Assembly: GCF_001077535.1 (NCBI RefSeq)
Contig: NZ_CP011968.1
Coordinates: forward strand, 2,852,001-2,916,000
Length of the DNA stretch: 64,000 bases
From: Clostridioides difficile ATCC 9689 = DSM 1296
Lineage (GTDB): Bacteria > Bacillota > Clostridia > Peptostreptococcales > Peptostreptococcaceae
Reading direction: 5' to 3'
A model generated the notes under the pieces. It saw only the letters and a list, made by a program, of their open reading frames with translations. It searched no databases and was not told the origin of the DNA. Both the position numbers and the translations under genes were made by a program. Numbering within the stretch: the first letter of the stretch is position 1; each line of letters opens with the position of its first letter. Below are positions 19,776 to 28,507 of this stretch, piece by piece.

Positions 19776-19802
19776 AGATGAGCAAAAGCTCATCTTTTTT
19801 TA
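19776..19802 (+). terminator. Strong rho-independent terminator
   Basis: AGATGAGC AAAA GCTCATCT (19776-19795) followed by a run of T to 19802 on the plus strand. No protein gene precedes it; it may be the distal end of the candidate RNA transcript. Confidence 0.75.
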
Positions 19803-19810
19803 TTATCAAA

Positions 19811-19925
19811 AGATGCTGTCTCAAAATAGAGATAATCCTCTTTTTCATTGTTGAAATGATTAAAATATATTTTATTTCATACAAAAAAGAGTGCCTCATG
19901 AACAAAAGTTCACTTTGAGACTCTC
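19811..19925 (+). repeat. Interspersed ~115-bp repeat, copy B
   Basis: Runs from CTGTCTCAAAATAGAGATAA through TTGTTGAAATGATTAAAATA to CACTTTGAGACTCTC. It aligns along its whole length with the copy at 48286-48392. The ends are inverted (GTCTCAAA with TTTGAGAC), so it can fold on itself. It sits between the CDT remnant and trpS. Confidence 0.75.
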
Positions 19926-19990
19926 TCTTTCATATCATATACCTTTTTAATAACTTTAAAATTTATTTATCAAGTAAAGATAGCTAATAA

Positions 19991-20992
19991 TTAGTATCTT
20001 CTCTCTATAAATCCAACTTTTTTATAAACTTTTCTAAGAGTTTTTCTAGCTTGTTTTTCGGCTTTTTCTGCTCCCATACTATATATTTTTTCTAAATAAT
20101 CTTTATTATTAAGAAGGTCAACATATTTTTCTCTTATAGGTCTTAAAGCTTCTGATACTACTTCAGCCACATCTTCTTTAAATATGCCATAACCCTTTCC
20201 TTCATACATGTTTACAATCTCTTCTACACTCTTTTTACTTAAATTAGAATATATATCAATTAGATTTTTAATACCTGGTTGTTCATCATTGTATTTTACA
20301 ACACCTAAAGAATCAGTAACACTTCTTTTTATCTTTCTCTTTATAGAATCTGAATCATCTGCTAATAGTATAAATGCATTTTCATTTGAATCGGATTTAC
20401 TCATTTTTTTAGTTGGCTCTTGCAAACTCATCACTCTTGCTCCACCTTTTGGGTAGTATCCTTCTGGAACTACAAAAGTAGGTGAAAATCTATTATTAAA
20501 TCTATTTGCTAAATCACGAGCTAATTCTAAATGTTGTTTTTGGTCATCTCCAACTGGAACTAGGTCAGTTTGATACAACAATATGTCAGCAGCCATAAGA
20601 ACTGGATATGTGAATAAACCTGCATTTAGATTTGCTTCACTCTTTTGTGATTTATCTTTGAATTGAGTCATTCTACTTAATTCACCCATATAAGTCATAG
20701 TATTCAATACCCACATAAGTTCAACATGCTCTTTGACATGTGATTGTATAAATATAGTATTTTTTTCTGGGTCTAATCCACAAGCTATATATTGAGCAAG
20801 TAATTCTATAGTATTGGCTCTTAAAACTTTAGGGTCTTGAGGTACTGTTATTGCATGTAAATCAACTATACTATAATAACAATCATAATTGTCTTGAAGT
20901 TCAGTCCAGTTTTTTATAGCTCCTAAATAATTTCCTAAAGTCATTTTGCCTGATGGCTGTGCTCCACTAAATATAACTTTTTTTTCACTCAT
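19991..20992 (-). CDS. trpS: Tryptophanyl-tRNA synthetase
   Basis: Class Ic synthetase charging tRNA-Trp. The 333-residue length is typical. The HIGH-type motif is PSGKMTLGNYLGA (13-25) and the KMSKS loop lies near residue 195 (TKKMSKSDSN). It follows mtnN by 22 bases, and both genes are downstream of a T-box whose specifier codon is TGG, so expression rises when tRNA-Trp is uncharged. The start has AGGAGG at 21003-21008. Confidence 0.97.
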   Translation of the reverse strand: MSEKKVIFSGAQPSGKMTLGNYLGAIKNWTELQDNYDCYYSIVDLHAITVPQDPKVLRANTIELLAQYIACGLDPEKNTIFIQSHVKEHVELMWVLNTMTYMGELSRMTQFKDKSQKSEANLNAGLFTYPVLMAADILLYQTDLVPVGDDQKQHLELARDLANRFNNRFSPTFVVPEGYYPKGGARVMSLQEPTKKMSKSDSNENAFILLADDSDSIKRKIKRSVTDSLGVVKYNDEQPGIKNLIDIYSNLSKKSVEEIVNMYEGKGYGIFKEDVAEVVSEALRPIREKYVDLLNNKDYLEKIYSMGAEKAEKQARKTLRKVYKKVGFIERRY

Positions 20993-21014
20993 TTTTTTGT
21001 ACCTCCTTATATAT

Positions 21015-21713
21015 TTATATTGATTTTAACATATTTAAAACTATGTCTTTAGAGTTATTGGCAGCATCATGTACAAATACATCATAAGTAACATCAGCAC
21101 TTCCATCTGCCTTATCAGACATTGCTCTTATTATTACAAATGGAGTATTATTTAAATAGCATACATGAGCTATAGCTCCACCTTCCATTTCTCCACAATA
21201 TCCACCAAAATCATTTACTAATTCTTCTTTTAATTCTTTAGAATTTATAAATTTATCTCCTGTAACTACTCTTCCTTTTAATACTTTATGAGTCTTTACT
21301 TCTTCCACAGAAGATTTGTAAGCAGCATCTATAAGTCTTTCATCTGCTTTAAATACAGAAGTCTTCATTCTTGGTATAACTCCCTTAGGGTCTCCAAATG
21401 CTGTAGTGTCTACATCATACTGTATAGCATCAGTTGATATTACTATATCATTAACATCAAGTTTTTCGTTTAAAGCTCCTGCAACACCTGTATTAACAAT
21501 AGCATCAACCTTAAATTCGCTTATTAGTATCTGGGCACAAAGAGCAGAGTTAACCTTACCTATGCCACACTTTACTAATACTACATTCTTACCTTCCAAA
21601 ATTCCCTTATAAAATTCTAAGCTAGCTTTTTTTATAGTCTCTCTAATATCCATTAAATCAACTAAAATACTAACTTCTTCATCCATTGCACCTATAATTC
21701 CTATTACGTTCAT
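21015..21713 (-). CDS. mtnN: 5'-methylthioadenosine/S-adenosylhomocysteine nucleosidase
   Basis: Cleaves MTA, SAH and 5'-deoxyadenosine to adenine plus the thioribose, recycling by-products of SAM chemistry. The 232 residues include Glu12 (GAMDEEVSIL), the substrate-binding EMEGG near 175-179 and the catalytic Asp200 in AMSDKADGS. It is the first gene behind the Trp T-box and is directly followed by trpS. Placing this gene under tryptophan-tRNA control is unusual. The start follows AGGAGG. Confidence 0.95.
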   Translation of the reverse strand: MNVIGIIGAMDEEVSILVDLMDIRETIKKASLEFYKGILEGKNVVLVKCGIGKVNSALCAQILISEFKVDAIVNTGVAGALNEKLDVNDIVISTDAIQYDVDTTAFGDPKGVIPRMKTSVFKADERLIDAAYKSSVEEVKTHKVLKGRVVTGDKFINSKELKEELVNDFGGYCGEMEGGAIAHVCYLNNTPFVIIRAMSDKADGSADVTYDVFVHDAANNSKDIVLNMLKSI

Positions 21714-21737
21714 TTTTCCTCCTAAATTTTCTATATT

Positions 21738-21960
21738 AAAAAATCCGTCCTAAATCAATAGGACGGATATATTTTCCGTGGTACCACCTAAATTTATATA
21801 CACTCAAAATTGAATATATATATCTTAATATATGCTATAACGTGCATACACGATATCAAATACTCTGTAATCTTAAATTACATTTCATTTTACTCCTCAA
21901 AGACCCATTCAATAAATACTTTTTATTAAGTTCTCAGCATCCTTAATTCTCTGTGCAAAA
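21738..21960 (-). promoter_or_regulatory. T-box leader with Trp specifier, controlling mtnN-trpS
   Basis: Minus-strand RNA starts stem I with CAGAGAATTAAGGATGCTGAGAA-type sequence. The specifier TGG (21907-21905) lies in GAATGGGTCTTTGAG. The T-box AGGTGGTACCACGG is at 21789-21776. The terminator ATCCGTCC/GGACGGAT (21743-21768) with T tract ends at 21738. Uncharged tRNA-Trp would favour the antiterminator. Confidence 0.93.
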
Positions 21961-22016
21961 ATATATTTATTTACTATTTCTTATCTCAGGATTTAATTTA
22001 TTAATTTCTTTATTTT

Positions 22017-22045
22017 ATAATATTCCTTACACTATAAATTGTCAA
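22017..22045 (-). promoter_or_regulatory. Promoter of the Trp T-box operon
   Basis: TTGACA (22045-22040), exactly 17 bases, TATTAT (22022-22017) on the minus strand. Confidence 0.75.
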
Positions 22046-22086
22046 CTATATATTATAATATCCAAAAGAAATTTTTAAAATACATT

Positions 22087-23490
22087 TTATTTAGCTGTTT
22101 TCTTTTCATATCTATTCCATAACCATAGACCAGATAATATAACTAGAAGACCTCCACCAATCATCTCTATCTCATATATAACATTTTCAGCAAATGTAGG
22201 CATAACTGGTGCTGCAGATAATAATATACCCACTACAGTTACAACTAAAACCATTTTTGCTAAACCTAGGCAAGTACTTGTTGATTTTGCCATAGTATAA
22301 GGTCTAATTTCATCTGGTCTCTCTTTTCTTAGTTTAATATAAGAAGCATATAACAATACATATGGGAATAATGCAGTTAATGCTGTCATAGTTACAAGAA
22401 CATTGTATATAGCATCAACAGAAGGCATTAATGTAGTCACCAATAGTATTATAGTAACTATTATTGCTTGAAGTATAACTGCTTTAGAAGGTATCTTGTG
22501 TTCATTTACCTCTACTAAACTATCTGGAAATATTCCTTTTTTAACACTACCAAATAACATTTTTATTGGTGATGCTATGTAAAGAACTATTGCTCCTAAT
22601 ACTGAAAAAGCTATACCAAAAGCTATTAATTGAACCAACCAAGAACCAATTCCTAAAGACGCACAAACAGCAGAAAGTGCATCTAATACACCTTTAGAAG
22701 CAGTAATTTGGTCTGGTGGTATTATCATTGTTATTGCAATTGAACCTAATACATATAATGAAGCTACTATTCCAGCTGATATTAATATTGCCTTAGGGAA
22801 GTTCTTTTCAGGCTTATCTATTTCTGTTATGAAGTTAGCAGCAGTCTCTGCTCCTGCTAAACCAAACATTATAGCTGATATAGCAACAAATGCATCCATA
22901 TTAAGTTTTGGAGTCATTGAAGCTATTGTGTATGTAGAAGCTATATCATGTTTTTTCAACACAAATACTGCTACAAATGAAAATATTATAAGTATAGCAC
23001 TTGGTATTGTTGAACCTAATGCACCTGTATTAGTAAATATTTTTGTAAAACTTATTCCTTTAGTTGCTATAAGAGATAATGCCCAGAATATTATTAAAGA
23101 TAATATAAGTACAAACATCTTATTATCAGCAAGGGCTGGATTTCCTATTGTATAAGAAACATTTACTGCTAAGAAAGTTAAAAATGAAGAATACCAAAAT
23201 ATTTTAGCTGTCCAGTTTAACCAAGAAACTAAAAATCCATACTTTTCTCCAAAGGCTTCCTTAACCCAATCGTAAAGACCTCCATCACCTTTTTGATATG
23301 TAGAAGCTAATTCAGCACAAATTAAAGCTCCTGGTACAAAGTATATAAATGAGAATAATAACCACATAGGTATTGCACCTAATCCTAAACCAAAGCTTGA
23401 TGCTGTAGATTTAGCTATCCATCTTATACCATATAAAGCTGATACATTCATAAATACCAAACTCCATAGGCCTATTTTTTTCTTTTCCAT
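22087..23490 (-). CDS. APC-superfamily amino acid permease (paralogue 1)
   Basis: Membrane transporter of 467 residues with about 12 spans. It opens MEKKKIGLWSLVFMNVSALYGIRW, with the first-helix GI motif, and GAETAANFITEIDKPEKNFPKA lies near 225-246. These are features of the glutamate/GABA-antiporter-like APC group, but the substrate is not readable. It is very similar along its length to the permease at 44698-46107. It diverges from the M24 peptidase at 23987, suggesting the pair handles peptide or amino acid substrates. The start follows an AGAGGGG and AGG sequence. Confidence 0.85.
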   Translation of the reverse strand: MEKKKIGLWSLVFMNVSALYGIRWIAKSTASSFGLGLGAIPMWLLFSFIYFVPGALICAELASTYQKGDGGLYDWVKEAFGEKYGFLVSWLNWTAKIFWYSSFLTFLAVNVSYTIGNPALADNKMFVLILSLIIFWALSLIATKGISFTKIFTNTGALGSTIPSAILIIFSFVAVFVLKKHDIASTYTIASMTPKLNMDAFVAISAIMFGLAGAETAANFITEIDKPEKNFPKAILISAGIVASLYVLGSIAITMIIPPDQITASKGVLDALSAVCASLGIGSWLVQLIAFGIAFSVLGAIVLYIASPIKMLFGSVKKGIFPDSLVEVNEHKIPSKAVILQAIIVTIILLVTTLMPSVDAIYNVLVTMTALTALFPYVLLYASYIKLRKERPDEIRPYTMAKSTSTCLGLAKMVLVVTVVGILLSAAPVMPTFAENVIYEIEMIGGGLLVILSGLWLWNRYEKKTAK

Positions 23491-23986
23491 CCTAATTTAA
23501 TTTCCCCTCTCTATTAATTATTTTAAATTTAATTTCAAAATTAATAAAATAGATTCATTATTATTAAACTGATATTTTTCAAAATATTTGCATATTCAAA
23601 AACAGTTTTAATAATAAACCTTAAATACTTTGAAATCAAATCTTATTAAAAATGATAAATTTAAAAGTTTTACCACTTTAATTCTAATGATACTAAATTT
23701 TTAAAATTGTTTCAATATTATTTTATTATAAAATTTTATTTATTATTTTTCATTAGTATATAAAAAGATAAAATACATAACTTTATAGACTTAATTTATT
23801 ACTTTTATAGAATTTTCACAATAAAAAGTCATTTTACTTCCGTATTTAATGCAAAAGTAGAGATTAAACTTAATATAAAAAATATATAACAAATTTTTTT
23901 TATATTTCTAGAAGAAAAGTATACTCTTTTTTGTTTAATAATGCTAAAATTGATTTGTATTGAATTTTGATTAGGAGGAAATTATT
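23491..23986. other. 496-bp divergent intergenic region
   Basis: AT-rich control region between the permease and the M24 peptidase. I found no ORF, riboswitch signature or strong inverted repeat. AGGAGG (23972-23977) serves the peptidase. Confidence 0.5.
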
Positions 23987-25063
23987 ATGAAAGCTCAAAG
24001 ATTAAATGCTGTACTTGAACAAATGAAAAAAGATGATATTTCTCAAATGTTAGTAAGTGACCCTACTTCTATATTTTATCTTACAGGAGTACTAATCCAT
24101 CCAGGCGAAAGACTATTAGCATTATACTTAAATTTAAATGGCAATAATAAATTATTTATAAATGAATTATTCCCAGTTTCAGAAGATTTAGGTGTTGAAA
24201 TGGTTTGGTTTAATGATACTCAAAATCCAGTAGAAATAATAACTGAACATATAGACAAAAATGCTACTATGGGTGTTGATAAAAACTGGCCAGCTAGATT
24301 CTTATTAAACTTAATAGAATTAGGTGGAGGAAGTAAGTTTGTAAATTCATCTTATATAATAGATACTTTAAGAATGTGTAAAGATGAAGAAGAAAAAGAG
24401 TTAATGAGAATAGCTTCAAAATTAAATGACAAGGCTATGGAACAACTTAAAGCTACTGTTTCTGGTGAACTTACAGAAAAACAACTTGTTGGTAAATTAT
24501 CTAAAATATATGAAGACCTAGGTACTGATGGATTTTCATTTGACCCTATTATAGGTTTTGGACCTAATGGAGCTAATCCACATGGTGAACCTGGAAATGC
24601 ACTTGTGAAACCAGGAGATGCAATAATCTTAGATATAGGTTGTATAAAAGATAACTATTGTGCTGATATGACAAGAACTGTATTCTATAAAGAAATACCT
24701 GAAAAAGGTAGAGAAATATTTGAAATAGTTCTTGAAGCTAATAAGAGAGCTGAAGCTATTGTAAAACCAGGTGTTAGATTCTGTGATATAGATGCTGCTG
24801 CTCGTGACTACATAACTGAAAAGGGATATGGACAGTACTTCACTCATAGAACTGGTCACTCTATAGGACTTGAAGTTCATGATAAAGGAGATGTATCTTC
24901 TATAAATACAGATACTGTACAACCAGGAATGATATTCTCTATAGAGCCAGGTATATATTTACCAGGTGAGTTCGGAGTTAGAATAGAAGATTTAGTACTT
25001 GTTACTGAAGATGGTTGTGAGATATTAAACAAACATGACAAAGAAATATGTGTAGTTGGTTAA
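23987..25063 (+). CDS. M24 metallopeptidase, Xaa-Pro aminopeptidase/dipeptidase type
   Basis: Cytosolic peptidase removing the residue before proline. The 358 residues comprise a creatinase-like N-terminal domain (about 1-125) and a pita-bread catalytic domain. All five dinuclear-metal ligands are present: Asp in ILDIGC, Asp in ADMTRT, His in TGHSIGLEVHD, Glu in IEPGIY and Glu in VRIED. It faces the APC permease at 22087. The other M24 protein in this window lacks some of these ligands. Confidence 0.9.
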   Translation: MKAQRLNAVLEQMKKDDISQMLVSDPTSIFYLTGVLIHPGERLLALYLNLNGNNKLFINELFPVSEDLGVEMVWFNDTQNPVEIITEHIDKNATMGVDKNWPARFLLNLIELGGGSKFVNSSYIIDTLRMCKDEEEKELMRIASKLNDKAMEQLKATVSGELTEKQLVGKLSKIYEDLGTDGFSFDPIIGFGPNGANPHGEPGNALVKPGDAIILDIGCIKDNYCADMTRTVFYKEIPEKGREIFEIVLEANKRAEAIVKPGVRFCDIDAAARDYITEKGYGQYFTHRTGHSIGLEVHDKGDVSSINTDTVQPGMIFSIEPGIYLPGEFGVRIEDLVLVTEDGCEILNKHDKEICVVG

Positions 25064-25089
25064 TTCTAAAATCAATTTGATAAAATTAA

Positions 25090-25130
25090 AAAGCCATATA
25101 AAAATGTTTTAAACATTTTTATATGGCTTT
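25090..25130. terminator. Long bidirectional terminator hairpin
   Basis: Perfect 20-bp inverted repeat (25090-25109 with 25111-25130) around a single central T, flanked by A-rich and T-rich sequence. It lies between the convergent peptidase and degV genes. The loop must open several central A-T pairs. Confidence 0.8.
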
Positions 25131-25179
25131 AATTTCTCAATCTATGATTTATTTCAATCCATTATTTATATTGCAGTAT

Positions 25180-26022
25180 TTATATTGCAGTTATTAAGAT
25201 TGCACCCTTTGAAGTATATGTCCCCATCACTGAACCAATTTCACAGATTACAACATCTTTGTATTTTACATCCTTTTCCATAACCTCCCTCACCTTTTGA
25301 GCTTTTTCTGGGCAATTAGCATGTCCTATAAATAAAACCTTTTCTTCTTTATCTTTAATTTTTGACTCTACTAAAGTAATCAGCTTTTTCAAACTGTTTC
25401 CTTCACCTCTTGCCTTATCTATAGGAGTTACAACGCCATCTGCAACTTGTATTATCGCCTTAAAATTCAAGGTATTTATAATTTTTCCTGCTATTGGATT
25501 TATTCTACCACCCTTAATAGCATTTTCTAAAGTTTCAAGTGTTCCAAAAAATGGAGGATTATCTTTATATTTATTTATTATTGAAACAATCTCTTCAATT
25601 TCTTTTCCTTCTTTTATTAATATTGCTGCTTTTAACACTAATTGTCCTATTCCAATTGACCCACTAAGTGAATCTATAACCTCAACTTTCTTGTTATTTC
25701 CTTCCTTTTCAAACATATCTTTTGCTAAAAGTGCACTATTATAAGTCCCAGATAATCCTGAACTTATATTAATCACTAATACACTTTCTTCCTGACAATG
25801 GTATGCTTCTAAAAATTTATCAGGAGAAGGACATGATGTTTTTGGTAGTACTTTACTCTCACTCATTTTTCTATAGAAAGTTTCATTATCTATTTCCTTT
25901 CCAGATATATAACTTTCTTCTCCAAAAGATACATTTAAACCAACAACTTCTATGTTGTATTTTTCTATTATATCATCAGGTAAGTCACATGCACTGTCCA
26001 CTATCAATTTTATTTTATCCAT
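25180..26022 (-). CDS. DegV-family fatty-acid-binding protein (FakB-like)
   Basis: Binds a fatty acyl chain and can present it to the FakA kinase for phospholipid synthesis. The 280-residue protein has the family N-terminus KLIVDSACDLPDDII with the SACD motif and the TSCPSPDKF segment near 60-70. GGRINPIAGKI near 168 is the second conserved region. It diverges from a TetR regulator with a palindromic operator between them, so it is probably under that regulator. No fakA gene is adjacent. Confidence 0.9.
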   Translation of the reverse strand: MDKIKLIVDSACDLPDDIIEKYNIEVVGLNVSFGEESYISGKEIDNETFYRKMSESKVLPKTSCPSPDKFLEAYHCQEESVLVINISSGLSGTYNSALLAKDMFEKEGNNKKVEVIDSLSGSIGIGQLVLKAAILIKEGKEIEEIVSIINKYKDNPPFFGTLETLENAIKGGRINPIAGKIINTLNFKAIIQVADGVVTPIDKARGEGNSLKKLITLVESKIKDKEEKVLFIGHANCPEKAQKVREVMEKDVKYKDVVICEIGSVMGTYTSKGAILITAI

Positions 26023-26059
26023 ATTAACCTCACTATAAGATATTATTTTATTTATTCAG

Positions 26060-26075
26060 TCGGTCGTACGACCGA
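26060..26075. promoter_or_regulatory. Perfect 16-bp palindromic operator between degV and tetR
   Basis: TCGGTCGTACGACCGA is a perfect palindrome and is strikingly GC-rich for this genome. It lies 38 bases upstream of degV and 131 upstream of the TetR gene. The form matches binding sites of FadR/TetR-type lipid regulators. Confidence 0.8.
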
Positions 26076-26205
26076 TTTAATTATTATTTTATATATTGAA
26101 TGAAAAAAAGTCAATAGATATAGATTCTCGCTTTATTGACAATAAATATCCATAAGCTTATAATGTTATTAATTTGTTATAAATATACATGGAAAGGTAG
26201 GTTTT

Positions 26206-26778
26206 ATGAAAACAAATAATATGAAACAGGCTATTTTATCATCTGCAACCAATTTAATAGCCAAAAATGGAGTTCAAAATACTAGCCTTGCTGATATTGC
26301 AAAAGATGTAAATATAAGTAAAGGTACTTTGTATTATCACTACGCATCTAAAGATGATATTATATATGATATTGCGGATACTCATTTAGAAGTTATAACT
26401 AGTGCTATACTAAACTGTGTAAAAAATGTCAAATCAAAAAATTCTCAAATAGAAATGGTTAACTTAATCTTAGAGAAAATATCTACTATAGAAAGTCGTG
26501 GTAGGGTACATATGTATCTTATTTGTGAGGCAATTACTTCAAATAATGATTTAAAGGAAAGAATAAGATTAAAATATATTGAATGGAGAACTACTCTTAA
26601 ATCTGAAATTGTTGAATCACTAGAAAAATATAATAGTAGCAAAAATGAACAGGATGCTGAATCATTTTCTTTTTTGCTCATGTCAATAGTTGATGGTTTA
26701 GTTGTCCAAAGTTTATTAAAAACAGAAAAAATACCTTATGAAAATATAGCTTCTTTTTTAGTTAATCATTGGATTTAA
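26206..26778 (+). CDS. TetR-family transcriptional regulator
   Basis: A 190-residue repressor. The N-terminal helix-turn-helix (about 10-55) contains NGVQNTSLADIAKDVNISKGTLYYHYASKDDI, a textbook TetR motif. The C-terminal ligand domain is variable; its ligand is unknown. It diverges from degV across a perfect palindrome, so a fatty-acid or acyl-CoA ligand is a reasonable guess. It ends at the hairpin at 26802-26842. Confidence 0.9.
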   Translation: MKTNNMKQAILSSATNLIAKNGVQNTSLADIAKDVNISKGTLYYHYASKDDIIYDIADTHLEVITSAILNCVKNVKSKNSQIEMVNLILEKISTIESRGRVHMYLICEAITSNNDLKERIRLKYIEWRTTLKSEIVESLEKYNSSKNEQDAESFSFLLMSIVDGLVVQSLLKTEKIPYENIASFLVNHWI

Positions 26779-26801
26779 ACTTAATACTTAGATAATTAAT
26801 A

Positions 26802-26842
26802 AAAGTGAACTATTTAAGTTATCTACTTTAACAGTTCACTTT
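26802..26842 (+). terminator. Terminator after the TetR gene
   Basis: Perfect 10-bp inverted repeat AAAGTGAACT (26802-26811) with AGTTCACTTT (26833-26842), then TCTTATTTATT. Confidence 0.65.
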
Positions 26843-26940
26843 CTTATTTATTCTCAATAATTTTTACTTAAAACATTCAATTTTTATTTAAACCTTCATG
26901 GAATCACAAAATAAAAATCTCTTATAAATTTAAAATGTTT

Positions 26941-27213
26941 TTATTTATGTTCATGTGTATGCCCATCTGAATGTTCATGACCATGTGTATGTGTATGTTC
27001 GTGGCTATGCTCATGAGTACCTGAAAAACCATCATCATGATTATGGTCGTGACCTACACCATTTACATGCTCATGTTCATGCCCATGACTGTGAGAATGT
27101 TGATGTGAATGTTCATGGTTATCTCCTCCACAGCATCCTTCTCCTCCAGTCCCACAACACCCACTTGTATGTGGATTATGATGATTTCTTACTACAAATC
27201 TTTCTCTTAACAT
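26941..27213 (-). CDS. Histidine-rich small protein, probable metal-binding
   Basis: A 90-residue protein containing 26 histidines and 4 cysteines. After a short basic start (MLRERFVVRNHHN) come two CC pairs (SGCCGTGGEGCCGG), then alternating HEH, HSH, HTH units to the C-terminus. The composition suggests binding of Ni, Zn, Co or Cu as a buffer or store, as in Hpn-like or HypB-type His tracts. No signal peptide or membrane span is seen. I chose ATG 27213 after a strong AGGAGG; the open frame extends to 27276. It is a single gene with no metal transporter adjacent. Confidence 0.75.
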   Translation of the reverse strand: MLRERFVVRNHHNPHTSGCCGTGGEGCCGGDNHEHSHQHSHSHGHEHEHVNGVGHDHNHDDGFSGTHEHSHEHTHTHGHEHSDGHTHEHK

Positions 27214-27339
27214 AATTCTTATACCTCCTAGTATATTATTGAGTACTTCATGTACCCCATTAACTACAGTATACATCTAACTAGGTATAATCTCAATACA
27301 TATGGCATTTTTTAACATATATAATTAACATATATAATC

Positions 27340-28212
27340 TTAAAGAAATTTATCCTTAAAACCTCCACCTTTTACTTCTTCAACGTTATTGACAGAAATA
27401 AAAGCTTCACTATCCATATCATAAATTAAATCTTTAAATTTACCTATTTCATTTGCAGATATTATGCAATAAATCATCTTTTTCTTATTTTGTGTATATG
27501 CACCTTCTGCCTCCAAAAAAGTGACTCCTCTACCCATTTTATTCATTATCACTTTGGATATTTCATCATATTTATTTGATATTAAAAGTATAGATTTTTT
27601 TCTATCAAAGCAATCTTTTCCTATATCCATAGTAAAAGAAATTATATACATTGTAATTAAAGTGTACATCACCAATTTAGCTCCAAATAAAAAAGCTCCT
27701 GCACATACTACAAAAAAATTAATAAATAAAAATGTATTTTTCATAGGTATATCATACTTTCTTTTCATTATGGCTGCTATTATATCAAGTCCTCCAGCAG
27801 TAGCTCTTGCTTTAAAAGTTAACCCCATACCTATACCAGTTAATGCACCACCATAAATACACTGTAGCATAGTATCATCTATTGGGAAATATTTAGCAAT
27901 ATCTTGTGTTAGCCCCAGTGCTAGAGAAAATAGTAACATATTGACAAAACTTATTAGCAAAAATTTATTATCAAAATACTTTCTAGCTATAATAAATATT
28001 GGTATGTTCATCAAGAAACTTGATATTCCCTGATTTATACCAAATAATTTGTATAATATAACACAAATTCCAGCTACTCCTCCACTTAATAACTTGGCTG
28101 GTGCTAGATATAAATTTATTCCTAAGGTTGATAGAATCATACCCAATATAATAAGACAATATTGTAAAAATATGTTATTATCAATACTTAGCTTTTTACT
28201 TTCACCATACAT
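27340..28212 (-). CDS. YitT-family membrane protein (DUF161/DUF2179)
   Basis: A 290-residue protein with five or six N-terminal spans (about 12-190) including SGGVAGICVILYKLFG and GGLDIIAAI motifs, and a soluble C-terminal DUF2179 domain (about 210-290, GRGVTFLEAEGAYTQNKKKMI). Function is not established for the family; a transport role has been proposed. I chose ATG 28212 after AAAGGGGTG. It is monocistronic. Confidence 0.85.
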   Translation of the reverse strand: MYGESKKLSIDNNIFLQYCLIILGMILSTLGINLYLAPAKLLSGGVAGICVILYKLFGINQGISSFLMNIPIFIIARKYFDNKFLLISFVNMLLFSLALGLTQDIAKYFPIDDTMLQCIYGGALTGIGMGLTFKARATAGGLDIIAAIMKRKYDIPMKNTFLFINFFVVCAGAFLFGAKLVMYTLITMYIISFTMDIGKDCFDRKKSILLISNKYDEISKVIMNKMGRGVTFLEAEGAYTQNKKKMIYCIISANEIGKFKDLIYDMDSEAFISVNNVEEVKGGGFKDKFL

Positions 28213-28445
28213 CAAAACGCACCCCTTTGCATAATAAATAAACCACCCTGCAGAACACACGATAAATTTACAAATAAATTTATCAGAAGTAGCTTACTAA
28301 AAATATTATTCATCCTCACTTAAACGTTTATTCATTAATATTCTATCACATGACATAAATAATTTATATGATTTATATAGATTTATTTATTGTAAATTTT
28401 GGAATATTAAAATATTTTATTGAATAGATAATTATATTACATAAA

Positions 28446-28487
28446 AAATCCCTATAGAAATCTATAAACTAATTTCTATAGGGATTT
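28446..28487 (-). terminator. Terminator of ileS
   Basis: Perfect 16-bp inverted repeat (28446-28461 with 28472-28487), 10-base loop; on the minus strand TTTTTTAT follows. Nothing else is recognised in 28213-28507. Confidence 0.85.
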
Positions 28488-28507
28488 TGGTTAACTAACT
28501 ATTCTCT

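Noticed and set aside
19717-19905. Minus-strand ORF of about 60 codons downstream of trpS
   Set aside because: It spans two hairpins and repeat copy B, and has no ribosome site or recognisable protein.
26955-27215. Plus-strand ORF rich in His and Tyr opposite the His-rich gene
   Set aside because: A mirror product of the CATGAA/TTCATG-type repeats; the minus strand has the AGGAGG and the coherent protein.
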